Positions 24,639 to 33,289 of a stretch of 64,000 nucleotides of DNA are shown piece after piece. Where the stretch lies: NCBI RefSeq assembly GCF_035917975.1, contig NZ_CP109130.1:6696001-6760000 (forward strand), given 5' to 3'. A program made the position numbers and the translations under genes. The notes beneath the pieces are model-generated. The model saw only the letters and a list, made by a program, of their open reading frames with translations. It ran no database searches and had not been told where the DNA came from. Source of the stretch: Streptosporangium sp. NBC_01756. Lineage in GTDB: Bacteria; Actinomycetota; Actinomycetes; Streptosporangiales; Streptosporangiaceae. How positions within the stretch are numbered: the first letter of the stretch is position 1; the number at the start of each line of letters is the position of its first letter.

Positions 24639-25396
24639 TTCACATTCTCCTCAGAGCCGAGGGACGCACGCAGCTTCTGCTGCGCGCGCTCCACGGCGAA
24701 GTCCACGAAATCCAGGGTCGCCCGCGCGATCGCGCGGGCGTTCTCCGCCGTCATCGGGCCGTCGGTCTCCATCGTGCGGCTTCCGGCGTCGGCGAGCAGT
24801 TCCACCAGCCGTTCGTTGGACGGCCGGTACTCCTCGGGCATCATCTGCGGCACCAGAAGGAACCCGTACAGGACGGAGACGAGTGCGGTCACGTGTTCGG
24901 CGGGTGAGAGGTCGGTTCGCAGGGCGCCGTGCCTGAGCAGCGCACCGAGGTAGGTCTCGAAACCGTCGCGCAGGCCGATGCCGGCGCCGTCCCGCTTCAT
25001 CCGGGTGAGCTTGCCCAGCACCTCCGAGTCGCCGAGCAGGACCGCTCTCACCAGGGGTCTGTTCACGATCTCGAAGGCCAGTAGTCCGAGCAGGTCGCGC
25101 AGCGTGCCGGGGCTTTCCTCGACGCGCCGCCGCACCTCGTCAAGCATCTCGACCCGCTCCCGGCGCAGCAGCGCGGCGAACAGCTCCTCGCGCGTTCTCC
25201 AGTGCAGGTAGATCGTGCCCTTGGCGACTCCGGCCCGCCGGGCGATGTCCTCGATGGTGGTCTTGTCGTAACCCCAGCGCAGGATCAGGTCCGTCGCGGC
25301 GTCCAGGATACGGTGCGCCCGCTCCAGGTGGTGTGCGACGTCCTTGGGTGGCCGCCCCGCCTTTCTGGCCTGTGGCTTCATGGCTCCGCGTCCCAC
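24635..25396 (-). CDS. TetR-family regulator
   Basis: A 253-residue regulator from GTG 25396, or 248 from ATG 25381. The DNA-binding domain covers about residues 26-75: HRILDAATDLILRWGYDKTTIEDIARRAGVAKGTIYLHWRTREELF. The C-terminal ligand domain is longer than average for the family. The gene is first in a two-gene operon with the RPH-like dikinase (ATGA overlap), and a perfect palindrome lies 15 bp upstream of the GTG start. This arrangement suggests autoregulated control of the dikinase, perhaps lifted by a small-molecule ligand. Confidence 0.93.
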   Translation of the reverse strand: MGRGAMKPQARKAGRPPKDVAHHLERAHRILDAATDLILRWGYDKTTIEDIARRAGVAKGTIYLHWRTREELFAALLRRERVEMLDEVRRRVEESPGTLRDLLGLLAFEIVNRPLVRAVLLGDSEVLGKLTRMKRDGAGIGLRDGFETYLGALLRHGALRTDLSPAEHVTALVSVLYGFLLVPQMMPEEYRPSNERLVELLADAGSRTMETDGPMTAENARAIARATLDFVDFAVERAQQKLRASLGSEENVK

Positions 25397-25410
25397 CGTC
25401 CATCAAAACT

Positions 25411-25434
25411 TGACCAAATGAATTTATTTGGTCA
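25411..25434. promoter_or_regulatory. TetR operator
   Basis: TGACCAAAT-gaattt-ATTTGGTCA is a perfect inverted repeat with 9-bp arms in an AT-rich patch just upstream of the tetR gene. Length and position are typical of a TetR autoregulatory operator overlapping the promoter. Confidence 0.85.
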
Positions 25435-25577
25435 TTTAATTGATAGCACACCATTGGGCAGGAGTACCAGGGAGGGGCGTCCGGTGCCGGTCAGGACGCG
25501 CCGCCGCGCCGGAGGACTCAGCGCAGCACGCAGGACAGAACTCAGGGCAGGACCCGGCGCAGGGATCAAGGCAGGGC

Positions 25578-26570
25578 TCAGCGCAGCACGAGCACGCTCC
25601 CGGCGCGGGGGATCAGCTCACCGATCACCGGGGCGCCGGGGAGTTCCCCGGCGACGAGCAGCCCACCGGAGGTCTGCGCGTCGGCGAGCAGCAGGCGGGT
25701 CTCCTCGTCGGTCCGCCCGAAGTCGGTGTGCGGCGCCACCCAGTCCAGGTTCCGGCGCGACCCGCCGGGGACGTATCCGTCCCGTGCGGCCTCACGTGCC
25801 CCCGCGAGATACGGTACGGCCGCCGTGTCGACGACCGCCGTCACCCCGGAGGCCCGGGCCAATTTGTAGAGGTGGCCGAGCAGCCCGAAGCCGGTCACGT
25901 CGGTGGCGCACGCGATGCCTGCCTCGACGGCGGCCCGGCCCGCGGCGGCGTTCAGCCGGGTCATCGTCTCGACCGCCTCGGGGAAGCTCTCCCCGGTCGC
26001 CTTGTGCCGGTTGTTGAGCACACCGAGACCGAGGGGTTTGGACAGGCTGAGCGGCAGGCCGGGACGGCCGGCGTCGTTGCGGAGCAGTCGGTCGGGATCG
26101 GCGACACCGGTCACCGCCATGCCGTACTTGGGCTCGGGGTCGGTGATGCTGTGCCCCCCGGCGAGATGGCAGCCGGCCTCGGCGGCGACGACCGCGCCGC
26201 CGCGCAGCACCTCGCGGGCGAGGTCGTAGGAGAGGGTTCCGGTGGGCCAGCAGAGCAGGTTGAGCGCGACCAGAGGGCGTCCGCCCATCGCGTAGACGTC
26301 GGAGAGCGCGTTGGCGGCGGCGATCCTGCCCCAGTCGAAAGGGTCGTCGACGACGGGGGTGAAGAAGTCCACGGTGCTCACGACAGCCACGTCGTCCCGG
26401 ATGCGGACCACCGCGGCGTCGTCCCCGGTCTCCAGGCCGACGAGCAGTTCGCCGGGGGCGTGGCGGGGCGGTGTGACGCCGAGCCCGGCGAGGGTCTGCT
26501 CCAGCTCACCCGGCGGGATCTTGCACGCGCATCCGCCGCCCTGGGCGTACTGCGTCAGTCGTCGTTCCAT
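25578..26570 (-). CDS. selD: Selenide, water dikinase
   Basis: A 330-residue SelD, which makes selenophosphate from selenide and ATP. The active-site loop GGGCACK places catalytic Cys14 and Lys17 with the C-x-x-K spacing of E. coli Cys17/Lys20; it is a Cys, not a selenocysteine, form. Other family blocks are GDDAAVVRI, STVDFFTPVVDDPFDWGRIAAANALSDVYAMGG, AGGHSITDPEPKYG, TDVTGFGLLGHL and the C-terminal DAQTSGGLL. AGGGG lies five bases before ATG 26570; the frame upstream is unrelated. No selA, selB or tRNA-Sec was seen in the window, so the selenium pathway partner must be elsewhere. Confidence 0.95.
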   Translation of the reverse strand: MERRLTQYAQGGGCACKIPPGELEQTLAGLGVTPPRHAPGELLVGLETGDDAAVVRIRDDVAVVSTVDFFTPVVDDPFDWGRIAAANALSDVYAMGGRPLVALNLLCWPTGTLSYDLAREVLRGGAVVAAEAGCHLAGGHSITDPEPKYGMAVTGVADPDRLLRNDAGRPGLPLSLSKPLGLGVLNNRHKATGESFPEAVETMTRLNAAAGRAAVEAGIACATDVTGFGLLGHLYKLARASGVTAVVDTAAVPYLAGAREAARDGYVPGGSRRNLDWVAPHTDFGRTDEETRLLLADAQTSGGLLVAGELPGAPVIGELIPRAGSVLVLR

Positions 26571-27104
26571 CGGTGCCCCTCGTGGGAAGTCGGGTGTGCA
26601 CGGCGCCGGTGGTCCGGCCGCTGTGCGGATCCTTCCCCGTCCACCCGCGTGCCACCATGACGGGACGCGGGCCGTCCGGTCGCGGGGTGCCGGCAAGGTT
26701 GGCCCCACCAGCCGCCATCTGTGGCATTTCCGCAGTTGGAGGCCGCTGGCGACACGGTATTCCTGCACTGCTTGCCCGGGTACCGATGGGGCTGGACTCA
26801 CACGTGTCTGTCGCGAGCCTGCCGGGGGTGGGTACCAGCGGTCATCGAGCCTTCAGGGCGCAGTCGGAGTGCGGCAACGATGAGCAGGATGATCGCGAGG
26901 CGCGTGGTCTTGCGGCGACCGGGAACCGGGCCGGGATGAATGCGGCTGCGATTCGGAGGGGCTTCGGTTCCGCCCTGCGGGTCGGAAGGGTATCGGCGTG
27001 ACGAGCGCCCCCTCTGACGTGCGAGTTCCGGAGTCGGTCTGCCAATCGTGATCGGCGGAACATCCATCCCGAGCCAGACCGATGCCAATCTGTGCCAATA
27101 TGGC
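26571..27104. other. 534-bp intergenic region, no gene recognised
   Basis: Between selD and the divergent ribbon-helix-helix gene. Several short GC-rich frames exist but none has a recognisable domain or ribosome-binding site. I looked for a tRNA-Sec next to selD (long acceptor stem, TCA anticodon) and found none. The last 50 bp, from 27080, are AT-richer and contain repeated TGCCA/TGGC elements that belong to the next promoter. Confidence 0.5.
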
Positions 27105-27139
27105 TTGTTAGTGGCATCACGGTGTGCCATAGTGATGCC
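27105..27139 (+). promoter_or_regulatory. Probable leaderless promoter with operator repeats
   Basis: TTGTTA (27105-27110) and CATAGT (27128-27133) are 17 bp apart, and ATG 27140 begins 6 bp after the -10, so the transcript would start at or next to the start codon; no ribosome-binding site precedes the ATG. The inverted repeat GGCATCAC (27113-27120) / GTGATGCC (27132-27139) straddles the -10, and further TGCCA elements occur at 27083-27087 and 27094-27098. This fits repression by the RHH protein encoded immediately downstream. Confidence 0.65.
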
Positions 27140-27658
27140 ATGGACTTGACCCCGTATGTGGCCTCCCTCGGTCGCGAGCTGCTGACCGCCGTCGAGACCG
27201 GTGATGGTGACGCCGATGTGCTGATCGAGCGATTGACCGTGTCGATGGAGTCGGCGATCCGGCTCACCCTGCTCGAGGTGTTGTCGGCGGCTGCCGACGA
27301 GATCACCCGAGATCTGGCTCCCGGTTCGGTCCAGGTGCACCTGCGTGGACGTGACCCGAACTTCGTGGTGACGGTTCAGCAGGCGGAGCAGCCACTTGAG
27401 GACACCCCGGATCTGGGTGCGATGCCGGCTGATGACACCGCGGGGCGCTTCGAGGACGGCCCAGTGACACGGATCAACGTCCGCCTCCCGGAACAGCTCA
27501 AGGCCGCGATCGAGGAGGCGGCGGGCAAGGAAGGCCGCTCGCTCAACGCCTGGCTGGTGCGGGCCGCCTCGACGGTATTGCGCGCCACGGAGCGCGACCA
27601 CGGCTCCGACCGGCGAGGCAAACGCAGCGCGCAGCGTTACACCGGCTGGGCTCGCTAG
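27140..27658 (+). CDS. Ribbon-helix-helix (Arc/HicB-type) regulator
   Basis: A 172-residue protein. The C-terminal part (about 112-150: TRINVRLPEQLKAAIEEAAGKEGRSLNAWLVRAAST) is a ribbon-helix-helix DNA-binding domain with the SLNAWLV helix typical of HicB/Arc-like proteins. The N-terminal 100 residues contain an acidic helical part (GDADVLIERLTVSMESAIRLTLLEVLSAAADEI) and a short beta stretch. No toxin gene is adjacent, so it is probably a regulator of the operon that follows (DUF4097, ABC exporter, P450). It starts directly at a likely leaderless promoter containing inverted repeats that could be its own operator. Confidence 0.85.
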   Translation: MDLTPYVASLGRELLTAVETGDGDADVLIERLTVSMESAIRLTLLEVLSAAADEITRDLAPGSVQVHLRGRDPNFVVTVQQAEQPLEDTPDLGAMPADDTAGRFEDGPVTRINVRLPEQLKAAIEEAAGKEGRSLNAWLVRAASTVLRATERDHGSDRRGKRSAQRYTGWAR

Positions 27659-27741
27659 CCCACGCCGGCACCCAGAATCACTTTCTTCGTACGTCTCCGA
27701 CCAGCGGAGATGTGCTTCTGACTCATTCCGAGGGGACAGCC

Positions 27742-28590
27742 ATGCCTGTTTTCGCTACGCCTGAACCGATTTCCGCCACGATTGAGCTCTCCGTCGGTGA
27801 CGTGCAGATCATCGCGAGCGACCGGACCGACACCGTGGTCGAGGTGCGGCCGAGCGACGAGTCCGACGAGTCCGATGTGGACGCCGCGCAGAAGACGCGC
27901 GTCGAGTACGCCGACGGAACGTTGACGGTCCGTGGGCCGAAGACCCGTATTGCCGACTTCTCCAAGAAGACCAGGTCGGTCGACGTGCTGATCGAACTTC
28001 CCACCGGCTCGCACGTGCACGCGGACTTGTCGGCAGCGGACCTGCGCGGCGTCGGCACGCTGGGGGAGTGCCGGCTCAAGGCGTCGGTCGGGCATTTCCG
28101 CTTTGACCGGACCGGACCGCTTCGGCTGGGCACCTCCGGTGGCGACATCACTGTCGAAACAGTCGCGGGCAACGCCGATGTCTCCACCGGCGCCGGGCGC
28201 GTGCACATCGGCGAGATCGGCGGCACCGCCGTCATCAAGAACTCCAACGGCAAGACCGAGATCGGCACTGTCGCCGGCGAGCTGCAGGTGCGCTCGGCCA
28301 ACGGCGACATCTCCGTCGGCCGGGCCGGCGCCATGGTGGAAGCCAAGACCTCTAACGGAACCATTCGCGTCGGCCAGGTCACGCGCGACACCGTCACGCT
28401 ACGTACCTCGACCGGCCACCTCGAAATCGGTGTCGCCGCCGGCATCGCCGCATGGTTCGACCTGAACACCTCGTACGGGCGGGTGGAGAACTCGCTGGAG
28501 GGTCTCAGCGAAGCACCGGAGAAGTCCGAGCAGACCGTCGAAGTCCACGCGTACACGTCGTTCGGCGACATCACCGTCCGCCGTTCCTGA
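27742..28590 (+). CDS. DUF4097 beta-strand repeat protein
   Basis: A 282-residue protein made of repeated beta segments of the DUF4097 type: recurring patterns such as GDITVETVAGNADVSTGAGRV, GNGKTEIGTVAGELQVRSANGDISVG and SNGTIRVGQV suggest a right-handed beta-solenoid. No signal peptide is present, unlike many relatives, so it is probably cytoplasmic. GAGGGGA lies seven bases before ATG 27742. It is placed between the RHH regulator and the ABC exporter genes and 21 bp before the latter, so it is in the operon. Its biochemical role is not known; a scaffold or sensor role is a guess. Confidence 0.88.
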   Translation: MPVFATPEPISATIELSVGDVQIIASDRTDTVVEVRPSDESDESDVDAAQKTRVEYADGTLTVRGPKTRIADFSKKTRSVDVLIELPTGSHVHADLSAADLRGVGTLGECRLKASVGHFRFDRTGPLRLGTSGGDITVETVAGNADVSTGAGRVHIGEIGGTAVIKNSNGKTEIGTVAGELQVRSANGDISVGRAGAMVEAKTSNGTIRVGQVTRDTVTLRTSTGHLEIGVAAGIAAWFDLNTSYGRVENSLEGLSEAPEKSEQTVEVHAYTSFGDITVRRS

Positions 28591-28611
28591 CCAGATCTCG
28601 AAAGGGGTCTC

Positions 28612-29562
28612 ATGACCATGCCGTCCCAATCTGCGATCACGGCGACCGGACTGCGCCGATCGTACGGTGACCACGTCGTGCTCGACGGCGTCGACCTGAA
28701 CGTCCCGCATGGCACCGTTTTCTCGTTGCTCGGCGCCAACGGCGCCGGCAAGACCACCACAGTCAAGATCTTGTCCACCCTGATCCGCGCAGACGGGGGC
28801 AGCGCGCGGATCGCGGGTCACGACCTGTCCGCCGAGCCGGATGCGGTGCGTGCCGCGATCGGCGTCACCGGCCAGTTCTCGGCGGTCGACAACCTGCTGA
28901 CCGGTCAGGAGAACCTGACCCTGATGGCTGATCTGCACCGTCTCGGCCGGAAGGCGGGCAGGCGCAGGACCGCCCAGCTGCTCGAACAGTTCGACCTCGT
29001 CGATGCAGCCAAGAAGACGGCGGCGACCTACTCCGGCGGGATGCGGCGGCGGCTCGACCTCGCGATGACGCTGGTCGGCTCACCGCAGGTGATCTTCCTC
29101 GACGAGCCGACCACCGGGCTGGACCCGCGTAGCCGCCGCGCCATGTGGCAGATTGTGCGGGAGCTCGTGGCGGGTGGCGTCACCATCTTTCTCACCACCC
29201 AGTACCTGGAGGAGGCCGATGAGCTCGCCGACCGGATCGCGGTGCTCGACCACGGGAAGATCGTCGCCGAGGGCACTGCGGACGAGCTCAAGCGGCGCAT
29301 TCCCGGCGGCCACGTCCTGCTGCGGTTCGCCGACGAGCGTGACCTCCAATCCGCCGCGCGCGCCGTGGGCCGGGTGTCTGGCGACAGCGACACGCTCGTC
29401 TTGCGTGTATCGCACGACGGCAGCCTCAGGTCGCTGAAGGCGCTGCTCGACCGGCTTGACCAGAACGCGGTCGTGGTCGACTCGCTGAGCGTGCACACCC
29501 CCGACCTCGACGACGTCTTCCTCGCTCTCACCGGCAACAAGGAGAAGGTGACCGCACGATGA
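28612..29562 (+). CDS. DrrA-type ABC transporter ATPase
   Basis: A 316-residue ATPase of the daunorubicin-resistance (DrrA) class of exporters. Walker A is GANGAGKTT, the Q-loop region reads GVTGQFSAVDNLLTGQENL, the signature is YSGGMRRRL, and Walker B is VIFLDEPTTGLDPRSR; the C-terminal extension after LTTQYLEEADELADRIAVLDHGKIVAEGT is typical of DrrA. It pairs with the overlapping permease gene to form an efflux pump for a hydrophobic compound or lipid. GAAAGGGG precedes ATG 28612; ATG 28618 is possible. With the neighbouring P450, the substrate may be a secondary metabolite or xenobiotic. Confidence 0.93.
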   Translation: MTMPSQSAITATGLRRSYGDHVVLDGVDLNVPHGTVFSLLGANGAGKTTTVKILSTLIRADGGSARIAGHDLSAEPDAVRAAIGVTGQFSAVDNLLTGQENLTLMADLHRLGRKAGRRRTAQLLEQFDLVDAAKKTAATYSGGMRRRLDLAMTLVGSPQVIFLDEPTTGLDPRSRRAMWQIVRELVAGGVTIFLTTQYLEEADELADRIAVLDHGKIVAEGTADELKRRIPGGHVLLRFADERDLQSAARAVGRVSGDSDTLVLRVSHDGSLRSLKALLDRLDQNAVVVDSLSVHTPDLDDVFLALTGNKEKVTAR

Positions 29563-30350
29563 GCACTGTGTCGTACGCCCTGACCGACTCGGCGACGATG
29601 CTTCGCCGCAACCTCAAGCGCATGGCGCGCTACCCGTCCATGACACTGATGCTCATCGGCATGCCGATCGTCTTCCTGCTGCTGTTCGTCTACGTCTTCG
29701 GCGGCACGCTCGGCGCCGGGCTCGGCGGCGTCTCCGGCGGACGTGCGGAGTACGTCAACTACGTCACCCCCGCGATCGTCCTGATGACGATCACCGCCGC
29801 GGTCCAGGGCACCACCATCGCGATCGCCATGGACATGACCGAGGGCATCGTCGACCGGTTCCGCACCATGGCCATCGCCCGCGTGTCCGTCCTGACCGGA
29901 CACGTCATCGGCAGCCTCATCCAGACGATGCTCAGCATCGCGGCGGTCATCGGCGTCGCGCTGCTCATCGGCTTCCGGCCGTCGGCGGGGCCCGGCGACT
30001 GGCTCGCCCTCATCGGTGTCCTGGTGATGATGAGCTTCGCCTTCATCTGGCTGGCGGTCGCGCTCGGTCTGGCCAGCAAGACCGTCGAGGCCTCGAGCAA
30101 CGTCGGTATGCCGCTGCTGCTGCTCCCGTTCCTGGGCAGCGGGTTCGTCCCGACCGACTCGATGCCCACCGTGCTGCGCTGGTTCGCCGAGTACCAGCCG
30201 TTCACGCCGCTCATCGAGACCCTGCGCGGCCTGCTGCTGGGCACGCCGATCGGGAACAACGCCGTCATCGCGGTCGGCTGGTGCGCCGTCATCGCGCTCG
30301 GCGGCTACCTCTGGTCGAAGAAGCTGTTCAACCGCGAGTCCACCCGCTAA
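29559..30350 (+). CDS. DrrB-type ABC-2 permease
   Basis: A 263-residue membrane protein with six predicted hydrophobic segments of the ABC-2 family ([92 protein letters not shown] and a last [18 protein letters not shown]). The [15 protein letters not shown] cytosolic loop and [11 protein letters not shown] motif are characteristic of DrrB. It overlaps the ATPase gene by 4 bp (ATGA) and forms the exporter with it. Confidence 0.93.
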   Translation: MSTVSYALTDSATMLRRNLKRMARYPSMTLMLIGMPIVFLLLFVYVFGGTLGAGLGGVSGGRAEYVNYVTPAIVLMTITAAVQGTTIAIAMDMTEGIVDRFRTMAIARVSVLTGHVIGSLIQTMLSIAAVIGVALLIGFRPSAGPGDWLALIGVLVMMSFAFIWLAVALGLASKTVEASSNVGMPLLLLPFLGSGFVPTDSMPTVLRWFAEYQPFTPLIETLRGLLLGTPIGNNAVIAVGWCAVIALGGYLWSKKLFNRESTR

Positions 30351-30375
30351 GCCACACCTGAGCCAAGGAGAAACG

Positions 30376-31584
30376 ATGCAGCACCAACAGATTTCGCCGG
30401 TCGACTCACTGCCCGTCACCCGCCCCGAGGGTTGCCCGTTCGATCCGCCACAGGAACTGGGCCGGATCCGTGAGGCGAACCCGATCACCAGGCTGACCTA
30501 TCCCGACGGGCACGTCGGCTGGCTGGTCACCGGCCATGCCTCAACCCGCGCGGTCCTGGCCGACACCCGGTTCAGCTCCCGGTACGAGCTCATGCACTTC
30601 CCGCTGCCGATTCCGGGCGTCACCGAGTTGCCGCCCGCGCCGGTCGGCGATCTCACCGGGATCGACGCGCCCGAGCACACCCGCTACCGCAAGCTGCTCA
30701 CCGGCAGGTTCACCGTGCGCCGGATGCGGGTGCTCACCGAACGCGTCGGGCAGATCACCGCCGAGTACTTGGACGCCATGGAGAACCACGGTCCGTCCGT
30801 GGATCTGGTCGAGGCATTCGCCCACCCTGTCCCGGCGATGATGATCTGCGAACTGCTCGGCGTGCCGTACGAGGACCGCGTGACCTTCAACCGTCATGCG
30901 AAGGCGCTGACCTCCTCGGACACCTCCCAGGAGGAGATGTACGCGGCCTGGAACGCGCTGCAGGAGTACATGTATGGACTGGTGCAGGCCAAACGCGCGA
31001 ACCCCACCGACGACGTGCTCAGCGAGCTGACCGCGAGCGGCCTGAGCGACGAGGAGGTCGCCGGCCTCGGCGCGTTCCTGCTCGGTGCCGGGCTCGACAC
31101 CACCGCCAACATGATCGCGCTCGGCACCTTCGCCCTGCTGAGCCACCCGGACCAGCTCGCCGCACTGCGCGCCGACCCGAGCGGCGTGGACCGGGCGGTG
31201 GAGGAACTGCTGCGCTACCTGACCATCACGCACACCAGCATCCGGGCGGCGTTGGAGGACGTCGAGCTGGACGGACACCTGATCAAGGCGGGCGAGACGG
31301 TCACCCTCGCGGTCCAGACCGCCAACCGCGACCCGGAGAAGTTCCCCGACCCGGACGCCCTCGACCTGAGCAGGCAGGCCACCGGGCACCTGGCCTTCGG
31401 CCATGGCATCCACCAGTGCCTCGGCCAGCAGTTGGCCCGAGTCGAGATGCGGGTCGCGCTGCCCGCGCTGTTCGGCCGGTTCCCGACCCTCCGCCTGGCC
31501 GTCCCGGCCGAGGACGTTCCGTTGCGCCACAACATGAACATCTATGGCGTGCACCGGCTCGAGGTCACCTGGGACCAGGAATAG
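30376..31584 (+). CDS. Cytochrome P450
   Basis: A 402-residue soluble bacterial P450 (CYP105/107-like size and style). The I-helix oxygen-activation motif is [12 protein letters not shown]; the K-helix ExxR is in VEELLRYL; and the heme-binding loop is [17 protein letters not shown] with the axial Cys. The N-terminal [21 protein letters not shown] and the [19 protein letters not shown]-helix are typical. CAAGGAG lies before ATG 30376. It is the last gene of the RHH-DUF4097-DrrAB operon, 25 bp after the permease. No ferredoxin gene is adjacent, so electron partners are elsewhere. The substrate is unknown. Confidence 0.95.
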   Translation: MQHQQISPVDSLPVTRPEGCPFDPPQELGRIREANPITRLTYPDGHVGWLVTGHASTRAVLADTRFSSRYELMHFPLPIPGVTELPPAPVGDLTGIDAPEHTRYRKLLTGRFTVRRMRVLTERVGQITAEYLDAMENHGPSVDLVEAFAHPVPAMMICELLGVPYEDRVTFNRHAKALTSSDTSQEEMYAAWNALQEYMYGLVQAKRANPTDDVLSELTASGLSDEEVAGLGAFLLGAGLDTTANMIALGTFALLSHPDQLAALRADPSGVDRAVEELLRYLTITHTSIRAALEDVELDGHLIKAGETVTLAVQTANRDPEKFPDPDALDLSRQATGHLAFGHGIHQCLGQQLARVEMRVALPALFGRFPTLRLAVPAEDVPLRHNMNIYGVHRLEVTWDQE

Positions 31585-31843
31585 CCGCCCGGAATCGTTC
31601 GACGCCTGGGGAGGCGATTACTCCGTCTCCCTCTCCCAGGTGGTCGTCACGGCGATCGTGCTAGTCCAGCGGGTCGGCGACCGGGCACTGGAAGAACGGT
31701 ACGCGCCCGGCCGGTGGGGGTGGCCGCCGCGGGCTGCACGGGACTGCTCGCGGTGCTCACCTGGCAGCCCGGACGGAGCGTCGGCGGTAGGGGATTTCCT
31801 GATTGCCGTGTCGGGAGATTCTGCGGGGGGAACGTGACCTGAT

Positions 31844-33184
31844 ATGACACCCCCTGTTCCCGAAGCCGGGCCGGTCTCCCTCAAAAGGGCCATCGGTCCC
31901 AAGCTCCTCATCCTCTTCATCGTCGGTGACATCCTCGGTACCGGCGTCTACGCTCTCACCGGCAAGGTGGCGGGCAAGGTCGGCGGCGCCCTGTGGGCGC
32001 CGTTCCTGATCGGGTTCGTCATCGCGTTGCTGACCGCGATGTCCTACGTCGAACTCGTGACGAAGTATCCCCGGGCGGCCGGCGCCGCCCTCTACACCCA
32101 GCGTGCCTTCCGGACGCCGTTCCTGACGTTCATGGTGGCCTTCGCGGTCATGTGCTCCGGGCTCACCTCGGCGAGCGCGGCGGCGCGCGCCATCGGGGGC
32201 GACTACCTGGAGGAGTTCGTCACGGTGCCCGCCGTCGTCGTGGGCGTCGTTTTCATCGTGGCGGTCGCGCTGCTGAACTACCGGGGCGTCTCGGAGTCGG
32301 TGAAGACCAACATCGTGTTCACGATCATCGAGCTGACCGGGCTCGTAGTGATCATCGCCATCGGCGTGTACGCGGTCGTCACCGGTGCCGGCGAGCCGGC
32401 CCGGCTGACCGAGTTCCGCACCGACCAGGGAGGCGGCCTGCTCCTCGCGCTGCTCGGCAGTACGGCCCTGGCCTTCTTCGCGTTCGTCGGATTCGAGGAC
32501 TCGGTGAACATGGCCGAGGAGACCCAGGACCCCTCGCGCAACTTCCCCCGGGCGATCTTCCTCGGGGTGGCGATCACCAGCGTGATCTACATCCTCGTCG
32601 CCCTCACCTCCTCGCTCCTGGTCGACTACCGGGTTCTGGAGAAGTCGTCGGGACCGCTGCTGGAGGTGGTCAAGGCCGGTGGGATCAGCTTCCCGCCCCA
32701 GCTGTTCGCGGCGATCGCCATGTTCGCGGTGGCCAACTCCGCGCTGATCAACATGATGATGGCCTCCCGGCTGGTGTACGGCCTGGCCGGCGAAGGGGTG
32801 GTGCCACGCGCGCTGGGCTGGGTCGATCCGCGCCGCCGTACCCCGGTGGTCGGCATCCTCTTCACCACGGCGCTCGCCATCGCCCTGATCTCGACGGGGG
32901 AGATCGCCGGCCTCGGCGACACCACCGCGTTCCTGCTGCTGTGCGTCTTCGTGGTCGTGAACGTGGCCGTCCTCGTGCTCCGCAAGGACACCGTGGAACA
33001 CGCGCACTACCGGGTGCCGACGGCCCTGCCCGTGATCGGCGCCGTCCTGGCCTTCGTCCTTGCCAGCCCCCTGACGGGCCGGCCCGCCGAGGTCTACATC
33101 CGGGCCGGTGTCCTGATGGGCATCGGCCTCCTGCTGTGGGTGGTCAACTGGTTGGTGACCCGCCGCCAGGTGCCCGCCGGGTGA
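31844..33184 (+). CDS. APC-family amino acid permease
   Basis: A 446-residue inner-membrane transporter with twelve hydrophobic segments. The first (LLILFIVGDILGTGVYALTGKVAG) carries the unwound GDILGTG motif of the amino acid-polyamine-organocation superfamily; LAFFAFVGFEDSVNMAEETQDPSRNFPRAI is the conserved TM6-loop region. Substrates are likely neutral or cationic amino acids. It is preceded by 259 bp without a gene and followed by a strong hairpin, so it is probably monocistronic. Confidence 0.92.
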   Translation: MTPPVPEAGPVSLKRAIGPKLLILFIVGDILGTGVYALTGKVAGKVGGALWAPFLIGFVIALLTAMSYVELVTKYPRAAGAALYTQRAFRTPFLTFMVAFAVMCSGLTSASAAARAIGGDYLEEFVTVPAVVVGVVFIVAVALLNYRGVSESVKTNIVFTIIELTGLVVIIAIGVYAVVTGAGEPARLTEFRTDQGGGLLLALLGSTALAFFAFVGFEDSVNMAEETQDPSRNFPRAIFLGVAITSVIYILVALTSSLLVDYRVLEKSSGPLLEVVKAGGISFPPQLFAAIAMFAVANSALINMMMASRLVYGLAGEGVVPRALGWVDPRRRTPVVGILFTTALAIALISTGEIAGLGDTTAFLLLCVFVVVNVAVLVLRKDTVEHAHYRVPTALPVIGAVLAFVLASPLTGRPAEVYIRAGVLMGIGLLLWVVNWLVTRRQVPAG

Positions 33185-33194
33185 CCGGCTGACC

Positions 33195-33240
33195 GGGTGC
33201 CGTGGCACGCCGTGGCACGCCGTGGCACGTCACGGCACCC
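33195..33240. terminator. Bidirectional terminator hairpin containing a triple 10-bp repeat
   Basis: gggtgccgtg (33195-33204) and cacggcaccc (33231-33240) are perfect inverted repeats between convergent genes. Overlapping the left arm and loop are three exact copies of gccgtggcac (33199-33228). The first repeat copy provides most of the left arm, so slippage has probably enlarged the loop. Confidence 0.7.
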
Positions 33241-33289
33241 GGGTACGGCACCGGCCCGGCGGTGTCGAGGACGGGTCATCGCTCCCGCG

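Noticed and set aside
26571-27104. tRNA-Sec gene next to selD.
   Set aside because: No long-stem tRNA fold with a TCA anticodon was found on either strand by eye.
27140-27658. HicB-type antitoxin of a toxin-antitoxin pair.
   Set aside because: No HicA or other toxin-sized gene is adjacent; the RHH domain and operon position fit a regulator.
31544-31837. Possible small gene after the P450.
   Set aside because: It overlaps the P450 end in another frame and its translation is not protein-like beyond a short hydrophobic stretch.
33199-33228. CRISPR-like repeats.
   Set aside because: The three 10-bp units are adjacent without spacers and form part of a terminator hairpin.
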